Shown here one piece after another: positions 10,773 through 23,150 of a stretch of 64,000 nucleotides of DNA. The DNA comes from Paratinospora sagittata (taxonomy: Eukaryota > Streptophyta > Magnoliopsida > Ranunculales > Menispermaceae). The position numbers and the translations under genes were made by a program. The notes beneath the pieces are model-generated. The model saw only the letters and a list, made by a program, of their open reading frames with translations, did no database searches and was not told where the DNA came from. Each line of letters begins with the position of its first letter. Positions within the stretch are counted from its first letter, which is position 1. The stretch is taken from assembly GCA_035771175.1 (NCBI GenBank), contig CM069596.1, positions 10,094,001 to 10,158,000 of the forward strand, in the 5' to 3' direction.

Positions 10773-12195
10773 TGTCACACCCCACCCGGAAGCGCCTAAA
10801 CTGGCGGTACACTCTCGAACGAAGCGCGCATTTGGAACAATTACAATGGTAACAACAGAGTGCACAGCGAAAATACGGTACACACAGTACAAATCTGATT
10901 TCATATAATTCAGAATACTTTTGTACATAAAATGGTCAAGGAAACATATTCCCAAAATCCCCAATGAATCATACAAAGGGTACAAAATGTGGGCCCTATA
11001 ACCTGCACCGAGTCCACCCTAATTTCCTGTGAAAGATTGGATAATAATGGAGTGAGCTTAACGCGCTCAGTGGGTAAATAGTGCATGAGTATAACAATTA
11101 ATAAAGCATACTTCAATATCAAATATCTTAAATACACATGTGAGCATCATAATCAATCAATATGTATGTATGCATGACACCGTCTCGTAATGGTTTGATG
11201 AACGTACATCGCTTAAATTCACGTACAGGAACGATGCTCTGGATTCACGTACTGATGTCCCTCCCCGGGTGTAGCCGGGTTCTCATGTACGTCCTTCTCA
11301 AGAGAAATATAATAAATAGCGAGCAATGCTCCTAACTATTCTATGAGTCATAAACCATATACGTCCCTAGGTGGTGATATGCATGAAGCCAATGCATGAA
11401 CTGGTCTAGTCTACTGGTCTGGTATTTTCTTTGACATTTAGACTGACTTTGGCAACGTCTAGTGATCCTTATCAAGGTCGGTATCACGACGTGCAAGGTT
11501 AGGACATTCAGTATTACTGTATAAGCTGATAGCTTTCAATAAGACCAACTAGATCAGTCCCCAGTTGAGAGATGAGACACTATGTCTGCTTAAATACCAA
11601 TCGCCTAAAGCAGCCCGCTGCCTCCAGTTCACTATTTAAAGTTACTGAGGACAAGACCGAGTCTAGTTGAGTCAGATTGACCACAAATTCGACATTATGA
11701 CAGTGCAATACATGAATTCCAAATATACAGGCATAAGTGCGGCAGTATAAACAGTATATGACATAATGCAGCGTAAATGAATAGTAGACATAATAATAAT
11801 TGAATGTAAACTTTAATAAAAGCTATGAAACACGCAAACCTATGTTTCGTTCCCCACCTTCAGATAAAACTTCTTCTTTCAGATTTGGCGCTTCCCTCCG
11901 GACAGAACTTCGTTGCACCGCTTTCAGATCTGGCGCTTTCCTCCGGACAGAACTTTGTTGCACCGTACCGAGAGTCTCGGACAGAGAGTTTCAAAAACTT
12001 AGAATGCGTGGAAAGGAGAAGAAATTCACAAGAGAAGGTGATTTGGTGTGAGGAATGAGAAATGAGGAGGTTTCTTATATATAAATTTTTGCGTCTGAAC
12101 GTTCGGGCATGCGCCTGAACGTTCTGTCATGCGCCTGAACGTTCGGGCGTTGCCCAAATAGTAATTTTTTTTTTTGTGAAATACAGGGTATTACA
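10773..12195 (-). repeat. 5' LTR of the gypsy element (LTR B, 1423 bp)
   Basis: Collinear with LTR A. Scattered substitutions are densest in the first 300 bp (roughly 93% identity there by eye), so this is not a recent insertion. It contains three GAACGTTC repeat units (12091-12154) and a TATA-like box at 12076-12084. It is followed by the TSD ATAAC. Confidence 0.93.
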
Positions 12196-12296
12196 ATAAC
12201 TGCAAGGAAAAATAATTTTTACAATAGTTTTAAAAGGACTCTTTTGAATAAAGGTCAAAAATGGGGACGTAGTGAGAGCTCTCAAAAAAGATCTAT

Positions 12297-13726
12297 TGTC
12301 ACACCCCGCCCGCACGCGCCGAACTGGCGGTACACTCTCGGACGGGGCACGCATTTGGAACAATAATAATGGTAGCAACAGAGTGCGCAGCGAAAATACA
12401 GTACACAGTACATTACAAATCTGATTTCATATAATTCAGAATACTTTTTGTACATAAAATGGTCAAGGGAACATACTCCCAAAATCCCCAAATGAATCAT
12501 ACAAAGGGTACAAAATGTGGGCCCCATAACCTGCACCCAGTCCACCCTAATTTCTTATGAAAGATTGGATAATAATAGAGTGAGCTTAACGCGCTTAATG
12601 GGTAAATAGTGCATGAGTATAACAATTAATAAAGCATACTTCAATATCAAATATCTTAAATACACATGTGAGCATCATAATCAATCAATATGTATGTATG
12701 CATGACACCGTCTCGTAATGGTTTGATGAACGTACATCGCCTGAATTCACGTACAGGAACGATGCTCTGGATTCACGTACTGATGTCCCTCCCCGGGTGT
12801 AGCCGGGTTCTCATGTACGTCCCTCTCCAGAGAAATGTAATGAATAGTGAGCAATGCTCCTAACTATTCTATGAGTTATAAACCATATACGTCAATAGGT
12901 GGTGATATGTATGATGCCAATGCATGAACTGGTCTAGTCTACTGGTCTAGTCTTTTCTTGACATTTAGACTGACTTTGGCAACGTCTGGTGATCCTTATC
13001 AGGGTCGGTATCACGACGTGCAAGATTAACACATTCAGTATTACTGTATAAGCTGATAGCTTTCAATAAGACCAACTAGATCAGTCCCTAGTTGAGAGGT
13101 GAGACACAAGGTCTGCTTAAATATCAATCGCCTAGAGCAGCCCGCTGCCTCCCGTTCACTATTTAAAGTTACTGAGGACAAGATCGAGGCTAGTTGAGTC
13201 AGATTGACCACAAATCCGATATTATAACAGTGTGATACATGAATTCCAAATATACAGGCATAAGTGTTGCAGTATAAATAGTATATGACATAATGCTGTG
13301 TAAATGAACAGTAGACATAATAATAATTGAATGTAAACTTTAATAAAAGTTATGAAACACGCAAACCTATGTTTCGTTCCCCACCTTCAGATAAAAACTT
13401 CTTCTTTCAGATCTGACGCTTTCCTCCGGACAAAACTTCGATGCACCGCTTTCAGATATGGTGCTTTCCTCCGGACAGAACTTTGTTGCACCGCACCGAG
13501 AGTCTCGGACAGATAGTCTCAAAACTAAAAACTCAGAATGAGTGAAAAGGAGAAGAAATTCACAAGAGAAGGTGATTTGGTGTGAGGAATAAGAAATGAG
13601 GAGGGTTCTTTATATAGAGATTTTTGCGCCTGAACGTTCTAGCATGCGCCTGAACGTTTTGTCATGCGCCTGAACGTTCAAGCATTGCCCAAATAGTTTT
13701 TTTTTTGTGAAATACAGGATATTACA
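12297..13726 (-). mobile_element. Solo LTR of the same gypsy family (LTR C)
   Basis: A complete LTR, TGTAATATCC to GGGGTGTGACA on the minus strand, flanked by TCTAT at 12292-12296 and 13727-13731. No primer-binding site or polypurine tract adjoins it, so it is a product of LTR-LTR recombination. It has the same orientation as the neighbouring element; only 96 bp of host DNA (12201-12296) lie between the two insertions. Three GAACGTTC-type units occur at 13626-13690, one degraded to GAACGTTT. Confidence 0.93.
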
Positions 13727-13731
13727 TCTAT

Positions 13732-14463
13732 TATAATAGTATAAATATATTATACTACTTATGAAGAGGACAAATCAATTCTTAGGACATAGTCCAACCT
13801 TATATCTCATGACTTGAAGAAGTCCACTTTGGTGATGTTTAAAAACCTAATTCTAGGCCTAGCCAGATGTTTGTGCATAAAAAAGAGTTTATAATTTTCT
13901 TTTCAGGATAAGTCATATGACTCAGACTCATTTTTTAAAACATTTCATAGATAGGCCAATTATTAATTTTCACCATTGTGCCTTGAATGAAAAAGTTTCA
14001 CACTTAAATAAACAAGCTTGTAATTATGAACAAATTTTTTTTTTTTTTAAACAACTAAGAAAAATTCCTAAAAATTTCAAAATTTCATTCTACCAAGAAA
14101 AAGAATCCTAGTTCTTAACCTACAAATTGATTTTTTTTTTCTAAATTCCTAAACTACATCCTCCTCCACTAAAACCAAACATTGTCCTCAATGTTAAAAA
14201 TATAAGGAGGGCAAATTAACCTATGAGCAAGTTCAATCAGGTGGCCACCCTGGCCATCCAATTAATTCATAGTCCTTTAATCCACTTCTACAAAGTATAC
14301 AACTCACAAGAACTATTAGTAAAGTACCAAATATACTATCGCATTTGGGGTAAAACTTTTTGGGCTTGGAATATTGAAATAAACCTGAAATGATAACAAT
14401 TTGCCCATTAGTTTTTTGGAATAGGTTGAAAGTCAATAATAATGAAACCGATATGATCATAGG
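13732..14463 (-). other. Decayed Tat/Athila-type gypsy 3' internal remnant
   Basis: No gene. At about 14155-14195 the minus strand reads CATTGAGGACAATGTTTGGT followed by TTTTAGTGGAGGAGGATG. A GAGGACAATGTT motif before a purine tract is typical just upstream of the 3' LTR in Tat/Athila-like elements. The LTR that should follow leftward is unrecognisable or was lost. The assignment rests on this motif only. Confidence 0.4.
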
Positions 14464-16303
14464 TGTAACGACCCACACTCACATATGATGTCATGATGAC
14501 GTAGAATGCCCAACTCTAAATACTTGTGTATGTATTTGATGTATATTATACTCATATTTTATTCGTATATGATGTATTTATGTGTATTTTCATATTTATT
14601 ATGTTATTAATGTGTACGAGTGCAATATTTTTTTTTTGTTTCTAGGTTGGAGAAGTGCACTCTTTAAAGGGAGAAGCGCCCTCATCTGAGACAAACCGAG
14701 TGCAATATTCTCAGGAAATGGCTGAGAAGCGCGCTCATCACGTCTGAGCATTTTTTTTAAGACTTGCAAGAGGTGGGCCCAGCGTGTGTATTTAAACAAT
14801 CCACTTCATTTCTTCTTCATTCTTGCCATTTTCAGCTGGGAAAAGATGAGAGAAGTAAGGAAAGGAGAAATTTGGGGGTTTTGGCTAGGGTTTGATGCAT
14901 TTTGACTCAAAGGTAAGATTTTTACCATATTTTCCCATTGTTTTAGCTTCTCTTAATTTTTTCTAGCTTGAAGATGTAATTTGGATGGCATGCATGTGTT
15001 TAAATTTGGTGTAGAGTTAGGGTTTCGATATTGTAATCCATAACCTTGTGACATTAAGCTTGGTTTCCATTATTTAGGGTGTTTTTACATTTAATGGTGG
15101 TTTTCATGGAAATTGGTAAGCTTGGGTTGTGATCTCGATTTTGAACATGCATGTGAGTTTGATGGATACCCTTGGGATGTTTATGTGTAATTGCTATTTC
15201 TAATCCAATTATGGGTGCTTTAGATGTGATTAGAGTTCAATTGTGAGAATTTCGAATTGAGGAATTGAATTTATGCAATTGGGATTTGTATGGAATTTAT
15301 GCAATTGGATTTGTATGGTCTTGATTTTGATCAATGTGTGTGAATTGTATTCATTTCAGGACTTCGAGGTGGATTGGCCAATTTGAGAGTATTTGGCTTG
15401 GTTAATTGGCATGTGATATGGTTGTGAGTATTTCTCACTTTATTTCTCCATTTATGGCATTGTAGGTATATGAAATTAGCTTGTTGAATGATATGCATTT
15501 TATGATATATGTGTGTAGTATTTATGATCATGAAAATGAATTTTTATGCATTGGATTGCCTTGGGTATTTCGGATTAAATACCTTGGCATTGGTTATCTT
15601 TCTACTTGTTCTTTGGAAAAATGTGCCACCGGAGTCACTTGAATTAGTGCTAAGTGGAAAGGACTTTCCGTTACTGAAGAATGTAAGGGTTGAAGGATTT
15701 GGATGGGATAATATATTGATTTGAACCCATAATGCAATGGGGAAAGTGTAGGCAATATTATCCTGTTGTAACCTCCTTGGTGAGGCGTTTGCATATATTT
15801 ATGAAAATAATGCATAAATCATATGATTAGTTTGAATCATGTATATTATACTTCATTGATGCATTTGTGTTTATAAATATTATTTCAATGGCATACATGT
15901 TTTATAAATGCATCTGTGAAGATTATTGTAAAAATTATTCATTGAGCTAGTTCAGCTCACCCCTTTTTCCCTCTTTTTTCAGGTTCAGATCCGAAAGGAA
16001 AGGGCAAGGCTTGATCATTGCGAATGGCCTTCTTTTTCTTTTGGATGTAGGTCTTGTTGGAGACCAAGGTAGTTTAGTTTTGTTTATTTTGTTCTTTTTG
16101 GACTTGTATATAACTATCACAGTATATATGTATATATATATCACATAGATGTGTTGGGTTGTAAATGGACTGTATATGACATGTTGGGAGTTTGATACTT
16201 GTTGATTACAGGTAGATATATATATATATATATAGATGTTGAACCATGTGGATGTTGATGCAAGTTTGTGATTCAATTATAATTGTCATATACAGGTTGT
16301 ATG
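14464..16303 (+). repeat. LTR-like unit 1 (TGTAACGACCC...)
   Basis: A non-coding unit starting TGTAACGACCC. It is clearly homologous to 16503-18974: shared blocks include TATTTCTCAC, GGATTAAATACCTTGGCAT, and a segment after TTCAGGTTCAGATC with AAAGGAAAGGGCAAGGCTT. The start, the length and the lack of coding suggest a gypsy LTR. I found no TSD or terminal CA pair that fixes its right end. Confidence 0.5.
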
Positions 16304-16502
16304 TTGTTATTATTCAGGTATTTGTATAGGTATTTTCATGGAGTGGCATTATAACCTTATGTAGTGCATTATGTCATGGAGTGTCAGTATGTGAAAAACC
16401 TTAGGAACCTATACCCTTAGTTTCTCGGGTTAAAGAGGTCTTCGATCAGGTTGACGAGTTCTGTTGTCGCAACCCCTCTCCGAGTGACGTCATGACCGAC
16501 AC
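16304..16502. repeat. Left arm of an inverted repeat around LTR-like unit 2
   Basis: Contains TTATTCAGGTATTTGTATAG and, 160 bp on, GCAACCCCTCTCCGAGTGACG. Both reappear as reverse complements at 18975-19090 (AACGTCACCCGGAGAGGGGT; CTATACAAATACCTGAATAA). The two arms face each other across unit 2. Confidence 0.75.
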
Positions 16503-18974
16503 TGTAACAACCCACTTTCGCATATGATGTCGTGATGACGTAAAATGTTCGACTCTAGGTCTTGTGTATGTATTTGATATGTATAATACTTGTATTTTAC
16601 GTATTTTGCGTGTTTTGCGTGTTTTGTGTATGTATTTGACGTTTATGCATGATAATTAATTATTGGTGCATTAAATGGACCTAGGGATATCAAAAATGAG
16701 TCTGGAACGCGTCTTTACATAGAAATCGACTGGCTATACTTGAAATTCCGATGTGTATTGAGCGCGTAGTAACGAAATGAAAAATGAGTGTTTTGAGCAA
16801 AGGATTAGCGTGCTCATGCGCTAGAGGAGGACGTTAAATCACACTTTTTGGCCCTTTTTTTTAGTGAAAAAAGGCAAAAATCAGTATTTTAAAAGGGAAA
16901 AAGTTGCTACCGTCCCCATTTGAGTTGGGAATAAATTGGAGAAGGAAGAAGGGAGGAAAACTAGGGTTTCAAAGAGGAAGTTTTCACCATTTACACCCCC
17001 AACGAAAGTGTTTTTCTCCATTTCTTTCCATGAAATCACCATTGAATGTGAGAGTAAGCTTTCTAATGGTGTAATTTTCTCCATGGGTCACGATTTTTCC
17101 ATGAAATCACCATTGAATGTGAGAGTAAGCTTTCTAATGGTGTAATTTTCTCCATGGGTCACGATTTTTGGTATTCCTAACCTAGGGTTGGTTGGTATTT
17201 TGCTCTTTCGAGCTTGTTTATGGTAGGAACAACCTTCTTTAACTTAGATCTACACCCAATGTGCATTTTGTAAGCACTTTACCACGTTTTTGGTTGTGCA
17301 AGAAAAATAGGTTTTGTTAGAAGCCCTTAAGGACGAATTGTATGCTAGGGATTTGGGTTCCTAAGGTAATTTGGAACCCAATGGTACCATTTTTCTCATT
17401 TTTTAGCAAGAAATTGGTGGAGCTAAATGCAATGGCCTTAAACCTAGAAAATAAACTTAGGGTTTTCCATTCAAGTTGCATGTCAACTATGTTGAATAAA
17501 TGACTGATTTTAAGTGATTGATGATCCAATTCACTGTTTTGAATGGTGGAAAGCCTAGGTGTAGTGTAAAAATTGGCTAAGGGCTTGATTTTAAAATTTT
17601 GCCCAAATTAGGGCTTTTGACCTAAATCAAGTCAATTGATTAAATTGACTTGAGACTTGTCTAATTGAACCCAAATTGAGTGAAATTGTGGGTTTATAAT
17701 GATTAGACTAGTGTTGAAATTGCATGAATTATTTCAATTTGACTTTATGCCCTATTGTAGAAATTTATCTAAATTTGGGGCTTTTGAGACATTTAAATTG
17801 GAATTGGTCAATTGAATGGTGTTAGGTGTTTCTAATCCAAATTTGTGTGGATTAGATGTGATTTGGGTCAATAATTATGTATTTAGACATAATTGACTTG
17901 AGATTGATTATTTGGTATATGTATATGATTTATTTCAGGTTTATGTAAGTTGATTGGCCAATTGGGATGTAATTGGTTTATTCAACTGACTATTGGACTG
18001 TTTGTAAGTATTTCTCACCTTAATTCTCCATTTATGACATTGTAGTTATATGAAATTTAATTGTTGAATGATATGCATCCATTATATATGTGCATCGTCT
18101 TTATGATCATGAGCACGAATTTCATGCATTGGAATGGCCTTAGGTATTTAGGATTAAATACCTTGGCATTTGATTTTTTTTTCCATTTGCTTGTCCTTTG
18201 GGGAAAAGACCTTTCCTGACTAAATAATGCAAGGGTGAAAGAATTATCACGGATAATGTGCTAGTCTGAACCCATAGCGCAATGGGAGAAGTGTAGGCAT
18301 GTGTTATCCTGACGCGACCTCCTGTTGAGGCTTTTCTGCATATCTTTTATGAAAAAGATGCATAACTATATATTTAGTTTGGAAGAATGTATCATATACT
18401 TCATTGATGCATTTAAGTTTAGCAATATTATTTCAAGTATCATACATGTTTTATCTAAATGCATATATGGAGATTATTGTGAAAAATATTCACTGAGCTA
18501 GTTGAGTTCACCCCATTTTTCTCTACTTTTTTAGGTTCAGATCATAAAGGAAAGGGCAAGGCTTAAAGTTTGTGCAGCCTTCCTCTTTTTCTTTTGAACG
18601 TAGGTTTTGGTTTGTATATTTTTGGGGAACTTGGGACTAGTTTTAACTATTTGGTTTTTTTGTAAACTGTATATAACTATCACAGGTATTTATGTATATA
18701 AAATATAGATAGTTGTGGTTTGTTTGGTTTTGAGAAGACTTGAGATGTGGATTAGTCATGAGAGAAAGCAAAAATGAATGGGTTTGACATGAACGATGTT
18801 GATTATTTGATTATATGTCTTTGTGTGATTGAATGTGATTATCAAGAAATTTTGTGAAACCTCAGATTTATGAGGAAGTTCTGCCGAAACTTTTAGTGAT
18901 TTTTGTGGTATTGTTTTAAAGGACGAGGTTGACAAAGTATCGTATACTTCTAGGTATGACGTATATGGTATTCT
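16503..18974 (+). repeat. LTR-like unit 2 (TGTAACAACCC...)
   Basis: Homologous to unit 1 over most of its length, and starts TGTAACAACCCAC immediately after the left inverted-repeat arm. No coding frame. It includes an exact 71-bp tandem duplication (17028-17098 and 17099-17169) with the core CACCATTGAATGTGAGAG. Confidence 0.5.
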
Positions 18975-19090
18975 GTGTCGGTCGTAACGTCACCCGGAGA
19001 GGGGTTGCGGCAGGCACAATACCCCATATAATGTCACTCCATGACAAAACCTAAGGCATTGATAATACCTATACAAATACCTGAATAATG
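18975..19090. repeat. Right arm of the inverted repeat
   Basis: Reverse complement of parts of 16304-16502 (see that entry). It reads GTGTCGGTCGTAACGTCACC at its left end, matching GACGTCATGACCGACAC at the right end of the left arm. Confidence 0.75.
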
Positions 19091-19244
19091 TCACTCCAGA
19101 CTATGGAGTACCGCCTCGCATGTTAGCTCAATTTTCAAACTTGAGATAGGTTCTTAATAATCCTCTAGACTAGGTTCAGGTTGACTAAAGTATGGCCTCT
19201 TCTCCTATTCAAAGTTTTCAATTATTTGACCCAATTCTACTGTC

Positions 19245-19570
19245 AACTCTTCTGTTTCAGTTTGAATTTAAAACTGAAAGGCATTCTCCATAAGTAAATA
19301 CAGAGCATCTTCCAAAGGTGACTCTTTGTGTTGTTGGGGCAATGACTCAGGTGGGTTGTGATAACAAGGAGACGGTTGTGTTGTTGGATCATTGTATAAG
19401 CCTCCAAAATGGAAACATTCAGGCCAATAAGAATCTTGGTAGCTAGCATAATTTTGATGATGGGACTATGAGTATAAGCTATAGGTAGGGTTCCCATGTG
19501 CATTATGTACATTAATTTGCCCCCAATATGCTTGATCCCAATGATACACAAGATAAGAAGAACTATATAG
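19245..19570 (-). pseudogene. Possible decayed retrotransposon gag spacer
   Basis: One minus-strand frame gives Pro/Gln/Tyr-rich text ending in SPLEDALYLL, reminiscent of the linker C-terminal to gag in Tat/Athila-like elements (SxLEDxL motif). An overlapping 125-codon frame looks membrane-like, but I regard it as a shadow frame. The evidence is thin. Confidence 0.25.
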
Positions 19571-19784
19571 GCAAAGGACACTATGATGGGCAGGGTTTGA
19601 ACATATTGAACAAACCTCATTATAGAGGTTTTATGATGGATCTTAAGCCATTAACAGGGTATCTACCTGAACTAACCTAGACCTACCCTAGACAGATGAG
19701 AAAAGACCCTAAATTGGGACAATTGAGACCCATGCTAAACAATGACTAAACCTAATATGGACCAGAACTTAAGGACATCAACAA

Positions 19785-20639
19785 CAAGGATCGAAAATTC
19801 GATTTCGACTTGACTTCGGTCACTTGAAAATTTGAATTAATTCGGAAAAGTTTGCACATATGCTTATATATCTAGATTTATTGTAGTATAAACTAAAAAC
19901 TAATATAAATAGACACTTTTAATATATAAAAATATCAATAAGTGACCAAACAAAAGTAATCTTGTTAAGTAGATTGATGAATTTGAAATGATGACTTTTG
20001 ATCTTAATTCTTTTTCTTTGTTTTGATATTTAATTTTGTGGTAGCTTGCTTCTAGGCCATATAGTTTTCTAGTTTGGATTCCACCATGCTTAACTTATTA
20101 GTTTATTATTTAAATGTATTATTTTTTAATCTTATTTTATAAGAGTTAACTAAAAGAAAATGCCTTTGAGAACTCTTTTAATTTATTTTTAAGTTTTTAT
20201 CTTATTTCAACTTTAATTATTTATTTGTTTATTTATTTACTTCTTTTCTTTTCTTTTCTTTTTGATAAAGCATATCCCATAAACTATATAATTTGTTAGC
20301 TTGTTAAATTTTTTTAAAAAAAATATATTGTTATGTTGGTTGATGAAGTTGAAAATAATACATAATTATTGGTATTTCTTTGTTTTCTTTTGATGAAATA
20401 GCATATTTTTACTTCTCTGTCGAATTTCATCAAATTTTATTAATTTTTTACACTTTTTACTTGAAAAATAGAAATTTTATTGAAGTTTTGCGAATTTTGT
20501 CAATTTTTTAAAATTTTATCGAATTATTTCGGTGATTTTTTGTATTTTTTTATTTTACATTCACTTCGCACTTCGGTGGTTAGAAAAAGGGAAAAAATTC
20601 GTGAAAGTTCGCTAAATTTCGAAGAATTTTTTAACTATG
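19785..20639 (+). mobile_element. Non-autonomous hAT element, copy 1
   Basis: An 855-bp AT-rich element without coding capacity, starting CAAGGATCGAAAATTCG and ending ...AACTATG. It is flanked by the 8-bp target duplication ATCAACAA (19777-19784 and 20640-20647). An 8-bp TSD and CAxGG-type ends fit the hAT superfamily. Three further copies lie at 59480-62295. It is rich in AATTCG motifs. Confidence 0.88.
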
Positions 20640-20759
20640 ATCAACAAAACAAACTATACTAGCACACAACTCCAAAAATCAATCAAATCAATGGGTATGA
20701 CTAACACCTAAAAATATCTAGACAGCTCCTATGGAAAACGCCATAAGCCTCCAACTCGA

Positions 20760-20925
20760 TGTTTCAAACCAATTGACAAGGTGAGCCTCCAGGTGGTGGG
20801 GTGGGGTCACAAAGGTCCCGCTTAAGTACCCGACTCCTAGCGTAGCAAAGCTACCTCCCTTTCACAATTCAATGTTACTGAGGACAAGGCTTTTCTAAGG
20901 CCGGTTTGATACTTGATTTTAATAA
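20760..20925 (-). repeat. Fragment distantly related to gypsy LTR A
   Basis: The stretch around TAGCAAAGCTACCTCCCTTT and TTACTGAGGACAAG parallels the GCTGCCTCCCGTTCACT and TTACTGAGGACAAG segment of LTR A (about 1915-1955), in the same order. No ends are recognisable. Confidence 0.4.
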
Positions 20926-21325
20926 ACCTAATCTATTAGCTTGGGTGCACGTGTAGGTGGTGGTTAACCTAATTCAGGGCCAGACGTGGTGATGAAATTC
21001 ACCCCTGATCTTAAATAGGGACGTGCCCTTTTACTAGTATTTTATGAAATTCACTCCCTCTCAACCTTATCCAACAACATAAATAAGACATTTTCTCAGA
21101 AGTTGCCTTTTGTGTAAATATTTTTTTGCCTAAGAAAATGTTTTTTATGCGTACGAAAGAAAAATATAAAAAAAATATATCAACTAGATACATGGCGAAT
21201 TGAAATGTCAAACTTCGATAGTTGTAACATTATTTTAAAAACTTGGGTATTTGATGCAATGCACCGGGTGTTAGAATATTATGAGAAAATTGAATATGCT
21301 ATGAAAGGGTACTTGGGGGTGGAGG

Positions 21326-23150
21326 GTGACGACCCTCAATTTCATAAAATGAGACCCCAAAAAGTTTAAGGTGATTAGTGAATATGGTGAGATTGGTCTT
21401 CCGTAACCTAAAATACTTCATTGTGGTTATTTGGGGGTTATATTCCAATTGCCGTGGTTGCATAGATGAGTAATCTAAATTGATGGGTTGAATTAGCTGG
21501 AAAATGGTGGAATTAGTGTTCTAATGCCTAAATCATGCTAAGTAGATGAATTGCTAAGGTTTACACTTCAATTTGATGGTTACAAAGATGAGTAATCTAA
21601 TTGGAAGTGTAAAACTAGCTGGAATAGTATGAGATTTGGGATGGAAACATGTGAAAATTTGATTAGATGATGATTTCTATTATTTATAACATGATGTGAC
21701 TTAAAATTAAGTTTAGATGTGAAATTGGGGAATTTTCCATGGTAGAAATGGTGGAACATTGGGAAATTTTTATTTGTAAATGTAATAACTCGATTATGAG
21801 AATAAAGGGGGATGATGAGTAATTGTATTAATGTGAAAGTGATGATGTGTGCAGGTTTGAATAGAGGTGTAAAGTGGATTGATAATGTGGGGACGGTTAT
21901 TCTGGCAATTTGGTTGAAAGTAGAAATTCAATCTTATTATTCATTTCTATCATCCTATGTATATTGTATGCTTGTTCATGAATGTTGTATTTGAGAATTG
22001 CATGGTGTGCATATGAAGAAAAATTTTGATGTCTTGTTAGTTTGATTTACCTTGAGAAAGTGAATCTTTGGACATCCCCGTGTAGATTGAGAATACCCCC
22101 TACAAGGACATAATCAGACCACTTATCCCTGTGAACTTACGAATCAAGAACTAGAGGAGGGTTTTTAGCATATCGTCTGTTGGTTGAATTTGAGTCATCA
22201 TTTATTGTTCTATTACGGAGTCTTTCTATGATCAATATTGAGTTGATGCCTTGGGGGAGATCGGGCTAGACTTTTAACAAAGTCATAGATAACTTACGTT
22301 GGACCATTAAATGAACTTTACATTCATTGCCATTGATGGAGCATCAAGTTGAGTTAGTAAAACACATGTGACCTCAAGTTGAGTAATCAATTTGAAAGTG
22401 TCTTACCATTGGTTGTATCAGCATTTTGACCTTGGGACACCGGTTATGACATGTGAAGTAAAGGTGGATAAGAGGCATAGATTTTGACATGCATTAATTA
22501 TATGTTGTTGAATTATGATGTCTACATATGATATTGCATCTGCTTCTTACATGTCATTGAGCATGTATACATGGATGTTTAGATGAATGAATGACGATAT
22601 TATTGAATTCTATTCGCTGGACATCGTTGGCCCACCCCACTCCCATCTTTCAAATCCTTCAACTGCTGATAAGGGCAAGGGAATAGAGTTTCAGTGAGAG
22701 TATTGTCTTTGCCAGAAGTCAAATTTTGACGTAGGTTGATGAACATGGATGTATATACATATTTTGATGTTTTGGTTATGTAAATATATGTATATAATAC
22801 CCCACACATGAAACTAAATACGTAGATGTATGAAATAGGAAGTTTGTAATAAATGGATATGGTTAGATGCGTTGATGTGAATTTAATGGATGTGGATATA
22901 TAGATATAAATGTTTTGGATATATTATCAGGTGAATTGGAAATGTGTTAGATGGTCTATGTACAGAGGAGACTCTGCTGAAGTCTAGTTGAGGTTTAACA
23001 GGGGTCTAACGGTCCTATGAGAGATAGGATGGTTAGATTCTTGTGCAGGTCAAGATGCCCTGGAGGTTTGTGAGGGGTCCTCACATGGAGTTCAAGGTCA
23101 AGCATGGGATTTTAGCGAAACGACACTTGTTCTTGATGGAAAATGGTGTG
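21326..23150 (+). repeat. LTR-like unit 3
   Basis: Non-coding. It starts near GACGACCCTCAATTTCAT and shares a layout with unit 4: a CTTGTTCATG(A/T)AT block, a block with TGTGAC and CAAG(T)TGAG, a block with AAGGGCAAGG/GGCTAAGG then GCCAGAAG and GTAGGT, and a final GTCAAGA block. Ends and TSD were not found. Confidence 0.4.

Larger units (their letters stand above)
8892..10932. repeat. Tandem ~1.0-kb duplication of leader, primer-binding site and LTR edge
   Basis: 8892-9892 is repeated as 9893-10932. Each copy spans the start of the gag-like ORF, the AT-rich leader, the primer-binding site and the first 160 bp of LTR (as the second copy joins full LTR B, only the first copy is a fragment: 9733-9892). 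The junction at 9892 joins LTR sequence TACATAAAA to TTGATTCCC of the ORF with a few bases of microhomology. The second copy is about 39 bp longer, chiefly because of a TA-run expansion. Confidence 0.9.
1070..12195 (-). mobile_element. Rearranged Ty3/gypsy (chromovirus, Tekay/Del-like) LTR retrotransposon
   Basis: A full-length insertion bounded by 5-bp target duplications ATAAC at 1065-1069 and 12196-12200. In element orientation (minus strand) the order is 5' LTR (12195-10773), initiator-Met-tRNA primer-binding site, AT-rich leader with a 1-kb tandem duplication, gag-like ORF, degenerate 120-bp repeats, an inverted gag-protease-RT segment, RNase H-integrase-chromodomain, polypurine tract and 3' LTR (2586-1070). 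The single shared TSD shows that the outer parts belong to one insertion although the inside is scrambled. The chromodomain at the integrase end and the purine tract next to a dyad around GATTTCGAGG point to a Tekay/Del-type chromovirus. It is dead: frames are broken and the RT YVDD box is missing. Confidence 0.9.

Noticed and set aside
19243..19620. 125-residue membrane-like minus-strand frame
   Set aside because: An alternative frame gives gag-like text, hydrophobicity comes from AT-rich codons, and there is no conserved motif.
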